DNA from: Synechococcus sp. HK01-R
GTDB taxonomy: Bacteria > Cyanobacteriota > Cyanobacteriia > PCC-6307 > Cyanobiaceae
Direction of reading: 5' to 3'
Length of the DNA: 64,000 nucleotides
NCBI RefSeq assembly: GCF_014217855.1
Contig: NZ_CP059059.1
Location: 434,001 to 498,000, forward strand
Part shown: piece after piece, positions 53,390 to 64,000 of the stretch
How the letters are laid out: the number at the start of each line of letters is the position of its first letter
Numbering within the stretch: position 1 is the stretch's first letter
The notes under the pieces: generated by a model
What the model saw: the letters and a program-made list of their open reading frames with translations, nothing else
Told to the model about the DNA's origin: nothing
The model's database searches: none
Position numbers and translations under genes: made by a program

Positions 53390-54772
53390 TCACTTGCCGA
53401 TGCAGAACCGGGAAAAGATCCGATCCAGCACTGATTCGGTGAGCTCCTCCCCGGTGATTTCACCAAGGCTGTGAATTGCCTGACGCAAATCGATCGTCCA
53501 GAAGTCCCAGGGCAGCCCCTCGGTCGCCACCTGTTCACTGCGGGCCAGGGCATCGGCGGCCTCCTGAGCCAGATCCGCCTGGCGTTGGTTCAGTGAGAGG
53601 AGCAAGGAGCCATCTGTCAGGGCTCCACAACGCTCCAACATGGCCTGCACCAACTCAGCCTCCCCAGCTCCGGTACTGGCACTGAGGCGGATGTCGGCAG
53701 CAGAGCCAGTCAGCCGCGCCGGGATGTCCGTGCCAGCAAGATCCACTTTGTTGCCCACCAGCAGATGGGGCACAGCGGCGGGGATGCGTTGCCGCAGCGC
53801 CTCATCCTCGGGCGTCCAGCCCACGCTCAGGTCAAAGAGGAGCAGCACCAGATCAGCACTGGCCAGGGCGTCATGACTGCGGGCGATGCCGAGCTGCTCC
53901 ACCGCATCGCTCGTCGCCCGGATGCCAGCGGTATCGAGCAGGGTGATCGGCACCCCCTCCAGCACGATCTCGCTCTCCAACAGATCACGGGTGGTGCCGG
54001 GCAGGTCGGTCACGATCGCCCGCTCCCGACGGCTAAGCCGATTCAGCAAGGAGCTCTTGCCCACATTCGGACGTCCCACCAGGGCCACCCGCAGGCCACT
54101 GCGCAGGGCCGCGCCCCGTTCAGCATCCGCCACCAGAGTGCGCAGATCCCTTTGCAACGCCTGCAGCTCTTGCAGTAAGGCCGCACCATCGAGCGGGGGC
54201 AGATCCTCCTCGAAATCCACGCGCGCTTCCAGCTCACTGAGCTGATCGAGAAGTCGTTCACGCAGGGCCGTGATCCGTTGCTGAATCCCCCCGTCGACGC
54301 CGGCCATCGCCAGCTGCGCTGCCCGCTGACTGCGCGCCGCCACCAGATCACTGATCGCTTCAGCGCGGGTCAGATCCAGGCGACCGTTCAGCACCGCGCG
54401 CTGGCTGAACTCTCCCGGCAGAGCCCGGCGCACCCCGGGCTGTTCCAACACCCTGGCCAGAACACGCTGTATGGCGATCACACCCCCGTGGCAATGGATC
54501 TCCACCACGTCTTCGGCGGTGAAACTGCGCGGCGCCAGCATCAAGAGCAGGAGCACCTCATCAATCCGCTCCTCGCCGTCAGCGGCGAGCACGTGGCCGT
54601 AAAGCACCCGATGGCTCTCCCAGGGCTGGTGGCCGGGAATGCGAGTCACGGCGCGCACAGCCGCCTGAGCCTGGGGCCCCGAGAGGCGGATCACCGCGAT
54701 GCCACCCTGCCCCGGGGCCACAGCCGTCGCGACGGCTGCAATGGTGTGCGGACCAGAGCTGCTCTCAGACAT
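53390..54772 (-). CDS. mnmE: tRNA modification GTPase MnmE
   Basis: With MnmG it modifies the wobble uridine of several tRNAs (cmnm5U). 460 residues. The N-terminal tetrahydrofolate-binding domain has TIAAVATAVAPGQGGIAVIR. The GTPase domain holds G1 GRPNVGKSSLLNRL, TDLPGTTRDLLESEIVLEGV and NKVDLAG. The family end motif with Cys is RIFSRFCIGK. mnmG is not in the window. Divergent from the DUF2062 gene. Confidence 0.97.
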   Translation of the reverse strand: MSESSSGPHTIAAVATAVAPGQGGIAVIRLSGPQAQAAVRAVTRIPGHQPWESHRVLYGHVLAADGEERIDEVLLLLMLAPRSFTAEDVVEIHCHGGVIAIQRVLARVLEQPGVRRALPGEFSQRAVLNGRLDLTRAEAISDLVAARSQRAAQLAMAGVDGGIQQRITALRERLLDQLSELEARVDFEEDLPPLDGAALLQELQALQRDLRTLVADAERGAALRSGLRVALVGRPNVGKSSLLNRLSRRERAIVTDLPGTTRDLLESEIVLEGVPITLLDTAGIRATSDAVEQLGIARSHDALASADLVLLLFDLSVGWTPEDEALRQRIPAAVPHLLVGNKVDLAGTDIPARLTGSAADIRLSASTGAGEAELVQAMLERCGALTDGSLLLSLNQRQADLAQEAADALARSEQVATEGLPWDFWTIDLRQAIHSLGEITGEELTESVLDRIFSRFCIGK

Positions 54773-54852
54773 TGGCGCGTTGGGCCGATTTCAGCTCTCT
54801 CCTCTCTACGATCGCAAGCCACACCCTTCTCCGCAGGCGACGGACTGCACCC

Positions 54853-55326
54853 ATGGCCCGGATGCTCCTGAAGGATGTGCAATCCAGAGTTCGACGGGCG
54901 ATGACCTGGATCTGGGACCAGGAAGGCACGCCAGGACAGCGGGCGCGTGGTGTGAGCGCTGGCGTCTTCTGCGGCTGCTTTCCCTTCTTCGGGCTGCAAA
55001 TCATCCTCAGCGTGGGTGTGGCGTCCCTGCTGCGGGGCAACCATCTTCTGGCCGCCGCTGCCACCTTGATCAGCAACCCCTTCACCTACGTGCCCCTTTA
55101 CTGGTTCAACTACCAGGTGGGTGATGCGCTCATTGGGAACGGTCAAGGTCCTGCCCTGAACAGCATCAGTCGCAGCACGCTTTGGGAGCAGGGCTGGGGG
55201 TTCAGCTCCCGCCTACTTCTTGGTTCAGCCGTGGTGGCCACCGTGCTGGCGATCCTGATGGGAGTGCTGGCGTTCCTTGTGTTTCGACGGAATCAGGTCT
55301 CCGCCAAAACAACAAGTCATCCGTAA
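54853..55326 (+). CDS. DUF2062 membrane protein
   Basis: 157 residues from ATG 54853. DUF2062 landmarks: GTPGQRARGVSAGVFCGCFP, FFGLQIILSVGVASLLRGNH, AATLISNPFTYVPLYWFNYQ and the final membrane segment VVATVLAILMGVLAFLVFRR. Three membrane segments. The family has no firm role. A longer frame begins at 54772 but its extra residues are not family-like. Its gap to mnmE (divergent) is about 80 nt. Confidence 0.87.
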   Translation: MARMLLKDVQSRVRRAMTWIWDQEGTPGQRARGVSAGVFCGCFPFFGLQIILSVGVASLLRGNHLLAAAATLISNPFTYVPLYWFNYQVGDALIGNGQGPALNSISRSTLWEQGWGFSSRLLLGSAVVATVLAILMGVLAFLVFRRNQVSAKTTSHP

Positions 55327-55403
55327 AGCTCAAAGCCACCGTTCCGAATCCCCAGAAACACCCCACACAGCAGCAGATTCATGGAGGCTGCTGATGCCAG
55401 AAC

Positions 55404-57737
<2,334 letters not shown>

Positions 57738-57793
57738 CCGACCCGGCAGGGTCAATCCATGGTATTGAGTCGGGTGCTCCTGTGCTGCCATTG

Positions 57794-59401
57794 ATGTCCA
57801 GCGGTTCTGGGTTAGTGCTGGAGCTCAAGCAGTTGAGGCTGCGCTACCCGAGCAGTGATCGCTGGACCCTGGATGGGCTGGACCTTGAGCTGGAGCCGGG
57901 GGAGCGCCTCGCCCTGGTGGGCCCCTCCGGCTGCGGGAAAAGCACCGTGGCCAGAGCTGTACTCCAGCTGCTGCCGGCCGGAAGCCAGTGCCTCGGCGGC
58001 CTGAAATTGCAGGGTCAGGACCCCAGAACGCTGGGCCGCTCAGCACTCCGGCAGCTACGCGGCGAAGCGGTGGGCCTGGTCTTTCAGGACCCGATGACCC
58101 GCCTCAATCCGTTGATGACGGTGGGGAATCACCTCCTCGACACCCTCAGAGCCCACAGGCCGGCCACTCCATCCACGAAACGGCGCAACCGGGCCGAACA
58201 GCTGCTGGAAGCGGTGGGCATCGGAGCTGAGCGCTTCGGCGCCTACCCCCATGAATTCAGCGGTGGCATGCGCCAGCGCCTGGCGATCGCTCTGGCCATG
58301 GCCCTTGATCCGCCGCTGGTCATTGCCGATGAACCCACCACCAGCCTGGATGTGGCCGTGGCGAACCAGGTGATGGGCGCTCTGCAGACGCTCTGTGCAG
58401 AGCGGGGAAGCGCCTTGCTGCTGATCAGCCACGACCTGGCGATGGCCAACAGGTGGTGCGAACGGATGGCCGTGCTCGATCAGGGGCGGGTGGCGGAGCT
58501 CAACAGCAGCCTCACCGTGCTGACAGAGCCCCGGTCCGACGTGGGCCAGCGCTTGGTGGCGGCAGCACGCCAACGGGAGGGAGGTCAGACCCCGGCGGCT
58601 CCAGAGAGCCGACTGCTGCTCCGCGTGGAGAACCTGCGCTGCTGGCACAACCTGGGGGGGCCACCCTGGGCACCCACGTGGCTCAAGGCGGTGGATGGGG
58701 TGAGCTTTGCGCTGCAGGCGGGGGAATCCCTCGGGGTGGTCGGCGGCTCGGGCTGTGGAAAGAGCACGCTCTGCCGCGCCCTCATGGGCCTGAACCCGAT
58801 TCGGGGCGGGCAGGTGTGGCTCAACGGGCAGGAGCTGTTGCGCCTGCGCGGCCCCCAGGAGCAACTGGCGAGGCGTTCGATCCAGATGGTGTTCCAAGAC
58901 CCCTTGGCCTGCCTGAATCCGGCCATGCGCGTGGTCGATGCCATCGCTGATCCGCTGCTCATCCACGGCTTAGCGAAACCGGCAGCCGCACGGGAACGGG
59001 TCCGGGAGCTGCTGGAACTGGTGGGCCTGACTCCGGTCGAAGAGTTTCAGAACCGTCGGCCCCGGCAGCTCTCCGGCGGCCAGCAACAGCGGGTGGCCAT
59101 CGCCCGGGCCCTCGCCCTCGACCCACGGGTGCTGATCTGCGATGAGAGCGTGAGCATGCTCGATGCCGAGATCCAGGCTGAAGTGCTCATGCTGCTGCGC
59201 GGTCTCCAGGCCCGCCTTGGAGTCGCGATGCTGTTCATCACCCACGACCTCTCCGTGGCCAGTGGGTTCTGCCACCGGGTGATCGTGCTCGACAAAGGGA
59301 AGATCGTGGAGGAAGGCCGCGGTGATCAGGTGCTGCAAGCACCGGAAGCGGCAATCACCCGAAAGCTGGTGGCGGCGTGTCCCCGCCTACCCGCCGTCTG
59401 A
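57794..59401 (+). CDS. Double ABC ATPase (peptide/nickel-type, fused DppD-DppF)
   Basis: 535 residues with two complete ABC cassettes. First: Walker A LVGPSGCGKSTVARAV, signature EFSGGMRQRLAIALAMALDP, Walker B LVIADEPTTSLDVAV. Second: VVGGSGCGKSTLCRALMGLN, signature QLSGGQQQRVAIARALALDP, Walker B VLICDESVSMLDAE. Oligopeptide-type importers use this fused form. No permease or binding protein is adjacent, so partners must lie elsewhere. It overlaps the convergent rluD end by 47 nt. Confidence 0.9.
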   Translation: MSSGSGLVLELKQLRLRYPSSDRWTLDGLDLELEPGERLALVGPSGCGKSTVARAVLQLLPAGSQCLGGLKLQGQDPRTLGRSALRQLRGEAVGLVFQDPMTRLNPLMTVGNHLLDTLRAHRPATPSTKRRNRAEQLLEAVGIGAERFGAYPHEFSGGMRQRLAIALAMALDPPLVIADEPTTSLDVAVANQVMGALQTLCAERGSALLLISHDLAMANRWCERMAVLDQGRVAELNSSLTVLTEPRSDVGQRLVAAARQREGGQTPAAPESRLLLRVENLRCWHNLGGPPWAPTWLKAVDGVSFALQAGESLGVVGGSGCGKSTLCRALMGLNPIRGGQVWLNGQELLRLRGPQEQLARRSIQMVFQDPLACLNPAMRVVDAIADPLLIHGLAKPAAARERVRELLELVGLTPVEEFQNRRPRQLSGGQQQRVAIARALALDPRVLICDESVSMLDAEIQAEVLMLLRGLQARLGVAMLFITHDLSVASGFCHRVIVLDKGKIVEEGRGDQVLQAPEAAITRKLVAACPRLPAV

Positions 59402-60362
59402 GCACCGCCAGAAGCTTCTGCATCACAGCCGGCAACGGCGCCTCAAACAGCATCCGCTCCCGCGTGATCGGATGGTCGAGGCCGAGTTGAAAGGCGTGCA
59501 ACGCCTGCCCCGGAAGCTCGATCGGCAATTTTCGGCAGCGGCTGTAGGTGGGGTCCCCCACCACCGGATGGTTCATGTGAGCGCAGTGCACCCGGATCTG
59601 GTGGGTGCGGCCGGTGTCGAGCTTGAAACGCAGCAACGAGTAATCCCCCAACCGCTCCCGCAGGCTCCAATGGGTGCAGGCATAACGCCCGCTCTCTCCG
59701 CTCACCACCGCATATTTCTTGCGATCCGCTGGATGGCGACCGATGGCGCCAACGATCGTGCCGGAATCTCCCTGGGGCACCCCATGCACCACCGCGAGGT
59801 ACTCCCGAGACGCGATCCGTTTCTGGATCTGCACCTGCAGCTTCACCAGTGCCTCCTGCGATTTGGCGATCACGATGCAACCGGTGGTGTCCTTGTCGAG
59901 CCGATGCACGATGCCCGGCCTGAGCTTGCCGCTGATCCCCGGTAGATCGGGGCAGTGGTGAAGCAAACCATTCACCAGCGTGCCGTCTTTGTTACCCGGT
60001 GCCGGATGCACCGTGAGCCCCGCCGGTTTGTTGATCACGATCAGGTGCTCGTCTTCAAAGAGCACATCGAGATCCATTGGTTCCGGCTTCAGGTAAGGCA
60101 GCGGTTCCGGCGGTGGCATCCACAGCTGCACCTCATCGCCCTGGCGCAGGGGCGTTTTGGCCTTGCCGGTCTTGCCGTTCACCCGCACAAAGCCAGCATC
60201 AATGAACTTCTGAATCCGGGCCCGGCTCTGCTCGGATCGCTGGCTCACCAACCAGCGATCCAGACGCATCGGCAGGGGCTTGGGATAGGTGAGCGACACC
60301 AGCTCCCCCTCCCCTTCGCCGAAGGCCTGAGTGAAGACCTCCTCTGGCAGCGGTGGCCTCAA
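59355..60362 (-). CDS. rluD: 23S rRNA pseudouridine synthase RluD type
   Basis: Makes pseudouridines in 23S rRNA (helix 69 for RluD). 335 residues. An S4 domain (MRLDRWLVSQRSEQSRARIQ, AGFVRVNGKTGKAKTPLRQG) is followed by the catalytic core: LIVINKPAGLTVHPAPGNKD, IVHRLDKDTTGCIVIAKSQE with the Asp nucleophile, and DTGRTHQIRVHCAHMNHPVV. TTG 60362 overlaps the ylqF stop by 4 nt; ATG at the S4 start is an alternative. Unlike the protein at 10124, its HRLD motif is intact. Confidence 0.92.
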   Translation of the reverse strand: MRPPLPEEVFTQAFGEGEGELVSLTYPKPLPMRLDRWLVSQRSEQSRARIQKFIDAGFVRVNGKTGKAKTPLRQGDEVQLWMPPPEPLPYLKPEPMDLDVLFEDEHLIVINKPAGLTVHPAPGNKDGTLVNGLLHHCPDLPGISGKLRPGIVHRLDKDTTGCIVIAKSQEALVKLQVQIQKRIASREYLAVVHGVPQGDSGTIVGAIGRHPADRKKYAVVSGESGRYACTHWSLRERLGDYSLLRFKLDTGRTHQIRVHCAHMNHPVVGDPTYSRCRKLPIELPGQALHAFQLGLDHPITRERMLFEAPLPAVMQKLLAVLRRRVGGDTPPPAFG

Positions 60363-61225
60363 ACCGGCAACTCCAGGGCAATGCTGCCAAGGGCCGACTT
60401 GCGGAAGTCATCCATCAGGCGCTGGCTCATTCGCGCCGTGTCGGCCGAGGTATGACGCTCTGCAGCGGCCTGCATCCAGAGGGCGGGATCAGCCGTGCCC
60501 CCAGCCAGAGGGATGCCGTAACGCGACTCCAGCAGTGGCAGAGACACCCCGGAGCCCTGGCGCTGCTCCAGCGCCGCCAGCAGACGCAAAAACGCTTGCG
60601 CGACGAGTTCACCGTCATAGGCGGCCTGACCGATGTCATCACAGAGAGCCAGGTGCAGCGCCGCTCGCTGGTCATCCAGCCGCGGCGGCAGCACGCCGGG
60701 GGCATCCAGCAGATCCAAGTCCTGCCCTAAACGCACCCAACGCAGGGTGCGGGTGACCCCAGCACGGCGAGCGCTGGCGACCACCTTCTGCTTCACCAGA
60801 CGATTGATCAGCGCCGATTTCCCCACATTCGGGAAGCCGAGCGTGAGGGCCCGCACCGGCCGAGGACGCATTCCCCTGTTGCGGCGTCGTTCATTGAGCT
60901 GGTCGCCGGCGCGGATCGCTGCCTGCTGCAGCTGTTTCACACCCGTTCCAGCTTTGGCATCACACCAGACCGTGCTCTGCCCCTCTCCCTTGAACCACTG
61001 CTGCCAGGCCTCGCGCGCCTCAGCGGTGACCATGTCGCGTCGATTGATCACCAGCAGGTGCTGCTTGCCCGTGATCCAGCGATTGAGGTGGGGGTGGCCG
61101 GTGGCCAGAGGGATCCGGGCATCGCGCACCTCGATCACCAGATCCACCTTGTCGAGATTGCGCTTGAGCTGCTGCTCCGCCTTGGCGATATGGCCCGGGT
61201 ACCACTGAATCGGGGGGGAACTCAC
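60359..61225 (-). CDS. rbgA: Ribosome biogenesis GTPase YlqF/RbgA
   Basis: A circularly permuted GTPase used in 50S assembly. 288 residues. GTPase motif order is G4 (LLVINRRDM), then G1 (LTLGFPNVGKSALINRLVKQ), then G3 (LDAPGVL). N-terminal IQWYPGHIAKAEQQLKRNLD is typical of the family. GTG 61225 overlaps the universal stress protein stop by 4 nt. Confidence 0.93.
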   Translation of the reverse strand: MSSPPIQWYPGHIAKAEQQLKRNLDKVDLVIEVRDARIPLATGHPHLNRWITGKQHLLVINRRDMVTAEAREAWQQWFKGEGQSTVWCDAKAGTGVKQLQQAAIRAGDQLNERRRNRGMRPRPVRALTLGFPNVGKSALINRLVKQKVVASARRAGVTRTLRWVRLGQDLDLLDAPGVLPPRLDDQRAALHLALCDDIGQAAYDGELVAQAFLRLLAALEQRQGSGVSLPLLESRYGIPLAGGTADPALWMQAAAERHTSADTARMSQRLMDDFRKSALGSIALELPV

Positions 61226-61605
61226 GGCACGACCAACACAGGGCAAGGGGCGAGCTGAATCACCCGTGCGGCGGTGCTTTCGGTGTCTGTGTCCAGATTC
61301 ACGCCGCGGGTGCCCATCACGATCACATCCACATTCAACTCGTCGGCCACATCACAGATCACAAAGGCCGGCTTGCCCTCCCGCTCGATCACCTCGCAAT
61401 CGAGGCCTGCATCCGCAAAACGTTGGCGGGCCTGCTCGAGCAGCACGGCCACAGCCGCAGGGTCATGCATCTCTGGCCGCTCAGGCTGCACCACAGACAA
61501 CACGATCAGGCGACTGCCATGGCTCTGGGCCAGTTCCAGGGCCTTGCCGGCGGTTTCGATCGCCTGGCGGCTCTGATCGATCGGAAACAGAACGGTGCTG
61601 AACAT
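61222..61605 (-). CDS. Universal stress protein (UspA family)
   Basis: 127 residues from ATG 61605 (an earlier ATG 9 nt upstream also fits). A UspA fold: MFSTVLFPIDQSRQAIETAG, RLIVLSVVQPERPEM and VDVIVMGTRGVNLDTDTEST, then the final strand QLAPCPVLVVP. The ATP-binding loop GxRGx9S is only partly matched (GTRGVNLDTDTEST), so nucleotide binding is uncertain. It leads into rbgA and rluD with 4-nt overlaps, a three-gene minus unit. Confidence 0.88.
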   Translation of the reverse strand: MFSTVLFPIDQSRQAIETAGKALELAQSHGSRLIVLSVVQPERPEMHDPAAVAVLLEQARQRFADAGLDCEVIEREGKPAFVICDVADELNVDVIVMGTRGVNLDTDTESTAARVIQLAPCPVLVVP

Positions 61606-61703
61606 AACGGCCATCCCGACGCAGACCTTTCAGGCCAGTCCTAGCGAGTGCTGCGGAACTCGGGTTAATCTCACCCCGTTTTCTTACCGCACGACACAAC
61701 CCC

Positions 61704-62912
61704 ATGGCGAAGCGTTCCCTGGCCAGCCTCTCCGGCACCGACCTCAGCGGCAAACGCGTGCTTGTGCGGGTTGACTTCAACGTGCCTCTCAACGATGCCG
61801 GCGCCATCACCGATGACACCCGCATCCGCGCTGCCCTGCCCACCATCAACGATCTGATCGGCAAGGGCGCCAAGGTGATCCTCTCCGCTCACTTCGGCCG
61901 TCCGAAGGGCCAGGTGAACGATGCCATGCGTCTGACCCCCGTGGCCGCTCGCCTGAGCGAGCTGCTGGGCAAGCCTGTGGTCAAGACCGAGAGCTGCATC
62001 GGCCCCGACGCCGAAGCCAAGGTGGGCGCCATGGGCAATGGCGATGTTGTGCTGCTGGAGAACGTGCGTTTCTTCGCTGAAGAAGAGAAGAACGAAGCCG
62101 GTTTCGCCGAATCCCTGGCTGGCCTGGCCGATGTGTATGTGAACGACGCCTTCGGCGCCGCCCACCGGGCTCACGCCTCCACCGAGGGTGTGACCAAGTT
62201 CCTGAAGCCTTCCGTCGCCGGCTTCCTGATGGAGAAGGAGCTCCAGTACCTGCAGGGTGCCGTGGATGAGCCCAAGCGCCCCCTCGCTGCCATCGTCGGT
62301 GGCTCCAAGGTGAGCTCCAAGATCGGCGTGCTCGAAGCCCTGATCGACAAGTGCGACAAGGTGCTGATCGGCGGCGGCATGATCTTCACCTTCTACAAGG
62401 CCCGCGGCCTCGCAGTGGGCAAGAGCCTCGTGGAAGACGACAAGCTGGAGCTGGCCAAGGAGCTGGAGGCCAAGGCCGCTGCCAAGGGCGTGCAGCTGCT
62501 GCTGCCCACCGATGTGGTGCTGGCGGATAACTTCGCTCCCGATGCCAACAGCCAGGTGACTGCGATCGACGCCATCCCCGACGGTTGGATGGGCCTCGAC
62601 ATCGGCCCCGATTCGATCAAGGTGTTCCAGGAGGCCCTGGCCGACTGCCAGACCGTGATCTGGAATGGCCCCATGGGCGTGTTCGAGTTCGACAAGTTCG
62701 CCGCTGGCACCAACGCCATTGCCACGACCCTGGCCGAACTGAGCGGCCAAGGCTGCTGCACGATCATCGGCGGCGGCGACTCCGTGGCCGCAGTGGAAAA
62801 GGCCGGCCTGGCCGAGAAGATGTCCCACATCTCCACCGGCGGTGGCGCCAGCCTCGAGCTGCTGGAAGGCAAGGTGCTGCCCGGCGTCGCCGCCCTCGAC
62901 GAGGCTGCTTGA
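61704..62912 (+). CDS. pgk: Phosphoglycerate kinase
   Basis: Interconverts 1,3-bisphosphoglycerate and 3-phosphoglycerate in glycolysis and the Calvin cycle. 402 residues. Landmarks: [104 protein letters not shown] and FCC-like end [20 protein letters not shown]. Highly biased codons (GCC, CTG, AAG) suggest high expression. A terminator follows about 48 nt after the stop. Confidence 0.98.
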   Translation: MAKRSLASLSGTDLSGKRVLVRVDFNVPLNDAGAITDDTRIRAALPTINDLIGKGAKVILSAHFGRPKGQVNDAMRLTPVAARLSELLGKPVVKTESCIGPDAEAKVGAMGNGDVVLLENVRFFAEEEKNEAGFAESLAGLADVYVNDAFGAAHRAHASTEGVTKFLKPSVAGFLMEKELQYLQGAVDEPKRPLAAIVGGSKVSSKIGVLEALIDKCDKVLIGGGMIFTFYKARGLAVGKSLVEDDKLELAKELEAKAAAKGVQLLLPTDVVLADNFAPDANSQVTAIDAIPDGWMGLDIGPDSIKVFQEALADCQTVIWNGPMGVFEFDKFAAGTNAIATTLAELSGQGCCTIIGGGDSVAAVEKAGLAEKMSHISTGGGASLELLEGKVLPGVAALDEAA

Positions 62913-62945
62913 GCCAATGAGCTGCTTGAGCAGACAACAGGAGCT

Positions 62946-63401
62946 TCAGCTCCCCCGCGGGCCGTTCCACCAGGAGCGGCCTTTTTGCTGACGCTGCTCA
63001 GCCCGGCGCCAGCCCTGGTGATCAGGGCGCAGCGGCAGGCCTAGACGGCGACGTTCCGCATTCATCACCTGTCGGCCCTGCGCATGAAGCACCCGACGGG
63101 CCTGGCGCTGGTTCTGCTGGCAACGGCCAAAGGCCTCGGGCGTGCGCGCCTGCTCCAGACAGCGCCGCTGCGAACGCAACAGGGCCAGGCGTTGGTCGTA
63201 GCTGCGCAGCTCCCAGTCGCGGCGGGTCTGGAACAACTGCTGTTTCTGGCTGTCGGTGAGACCCTTGACGTTCTGTTCGTGGGTCGACCAGCGACGCCCC
63301 GGTTCTGGGTCAGCCAAGGCCAGACCTGGTTGCAGGGCAGCGACCGTGAGGGCCGCACAGGCCATCCGCTGAGCCTGCTGCCAACGCGTCGTGAAAGCCA
63401 T
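62946..63401 (-). CDS. Small exported hypothetical protein
   Basis: 151 residues from ATG 63401 (ATG 63410 also possible). A signal peptide (MACAALTVAALQPGLALA, cleavage near ALA-DPE) is followed by a basic, Arg/Gln-rich helical part: LTDSQKQQLFQTRRDWELRS, YDQRLALLRSQRRCLEQART, QNQRQARRVLHAQGRQVMNA. No family recognised. Its 3' end overlaps the pgk terminator hairpin. Divergent from the dehydrogenase gene. Confidence 0.7.
   Translation of the reverse strand: MAFTTRWQQAQRMACAALTVAALQPGLALADPEPGRRWSTHEQNVKGLTDSQKQQLFQTRRDWELRSYDQRLALLRSQRRCLEQARTPEAFGRCQQNQRQARRVLHAQGRQVMNAERRRLGLPLRPDHQGWRRAEQRQQKGRSWWNGPRGS
62960..62986 (+). terminator. Terminator of pgk
   Basis: GGCCGTTCC (62960-62968) pairs with GGAGCGGCC (62973-62981, one G-T pair) around loop ACCA, followed by TTTTT (62982-62986). 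It lies about 48 nt past the pgk stop and inside the last codons of the convergent exported protein gene. Confidence 0.85.
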
Positions 63402-63477
63402 GGGATCCATCCGAAAGAGGACCCGCTCATGCTGCGCCGATCGGCAGGGCAGGATCTGACCGGAACGGCAGCCAACG

Positions 63478-64000
63478 ATGACTGAATCTGACCTGCAGGC
63501 CCCGGCCCCTATCGCCTGCATCGGCCTGGGGGCCCTGGGGCTGCCGATGGCCATCAACCTTCGGCGCGCGGGCTACGAACTGCACGTGCATACCCGGAGC
63601 CGAACCCCCGAGAGCGATCCCGCCCTTCAAGGCGCTCCAGGTGCAGATACCCCCGCCGACACGGTGCAGGGCTGCAGAGCCCTGCTGCTCTGCGTAAGCG
63701 ATGACGCCGCTGTGGAAGCCGTGCTCTGGGGGGAGCACGGTGCTGGGCCGGCCCTGACGACCGGCAGCCTGGTGATCGACTGCTCCACCATCAGCCCGGC
63801 CACATCCCAGGCCATGGCGCAACGCCTGGCGGTGCGCGGTGTGCGCTACCTCGATGCTCCGGTCACCGGCGGCACGGAAGGAGCGAAAGCCGGCACACTC
63901 ACCGTGCTCTGTGGCGGCAGCGCCGCCGATCTGAAACGAGCCCTGCCGGTCTTGGAGGCGATCGGCGGCTCCATTCACCATTTCGGTGCCGTCGGCAGCG
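63478..64000 (+). CDS. Beta-hydroxyacid dehydrogenase (3-hydroxyisobutyrate / tartronate semialdehyde reductase type), N-terminal part
   Basis: NAD(P)-dependent dehydrogenase of the 6-phosphogluconate dehydrogenase-like superfamily. The dinucleotide fold is seen in IACIGLGALGLPMAINLRRA. The substrate region YLDAPVTGGTEGAKAGTLTV and LVIDCSTISPATSQAMA are typical of tartronate semialdehyde (garR) or 3-hydroxyisobutyrate enzymes. About 174 residues are inside the window; the catalytic Lys region lies beyond the end. Start ATG 63478. In cyanobacteria a role in photorespiratory glyoxylate metabolism is possible. Confidence 0.85.
   Translation, partial: MTESDLQAPAPIACIGLGALGLPMAINLRRAGYELHVHTRSRTPESDPALQGAPGADTPADTVQGCRALLLCVSDDAAVEAVLWGEHGAGPALTTGSLVIDCSTISPATSQAMAQRLAVRGVRYLDAPVTGGTEGAKAGTLTVLCGGSAADLKRALPVLEAIGGSIHHFGAVGS

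Noticed and set aside
61671-62828. A 385-codon open frame opposite pgk
   Set aside because: It is the antisense shadow of a highly biased pgk gene; its His/Gly/Gln-rich composition mirrors the codons of pgk and shows no domain.

Overview
The window comes from a GC-rich marine picocyanobacterium of the Synechococcus/Cyanobium group. The evidence is the mix of oxygenic-photosynthesis genes (Mg-protoporphyrin methyltransferase chlM, NDH-1 subunit ndhH, a phylloquinone cluster) with cyanobacteria-typical small families (DUF3285, DUF3352, DUF456, DUF2752), dense packing and frequent 1-8 nt gene overlaps. The strain cannot be fixed from sequence reading alone. I saw no rRNA, tRNA, CRISPR array or insertion sequence.

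Layout. Positions 1-17.5 kb are core housekeeping: gltA (partial), sixA, a DUF3352 protein, a rhodanese, hrcA, trpB, a SUI1 factor, cysC, an AI-2E-type permease, purE, nagA, chlM, a RluA-type protein, a LuxR-type response regulator, a cysteine desulfurase, a membrane-protein gene broken by one in-frame TAG, a DUF456 protein, rsmH, ndhH and a DUF2752 protein. Positions 37.2-64 kb are again core: a phylloquinone block (menI-like thioesterase, menE, menC, menA, menF), gshB, grxC, prfB with its programmed +1 frameshift, DUF3285, ybeY, dgkA, trpG/pabA, a degenerate metallo-beta-lactamase-fold protein, asparaginase, hisC, argS, nadC, a TerB-like protein, mnmE, a DUF2062 protein, rel/spoT, a double ABC ATPase, rluD, ylqF, a universal stress protein, pgk, a small secreted protein and the start of a beta-hydroxyacid dehydrogenase.

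Between them (about 17.7-36.8 kb) lies an accessory island that looks more AT-rich in places and is almost entirely envelope proteins. It has a tight four-gene minus-strand operon (ARC6-type IMS-domain protein, lipoprotein amidase, SPOR-like protein, lipoprotein with C-terminal anchor), a YpfJ-type zinc metallopeptidase, a DUF1460 amidase-like protein, and a six-gene plus-strand operon built on a VWA lipoprotein, a four-helix membrane protein, a tubulin-like GTPase (Tubulin_2 type) and a 1098-residue Hsp70/actin-fold ATPase. Two coiled-coil proteins share a C-terminal domain I do not recognise, and a TM2 protein and a processive GT2 glycosyltransferase close the block.

Five proteins in the island share an N-terminal membrane module with consensus GFSNQQALL-x-LLL-x-FP-x-G followed by different C-terminal domains (SH3-like, IMS, NTF2-like, repeat, beta-rich). 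The simplest reading is a previously unnamed envelope or peptidoglycan remodelling machine, with cytoskeletal-type NTPases inside the cell and cell-wall hydrolases or binding domains outside. This function is inference; the domain calls rest on motifs visible in the sequence.
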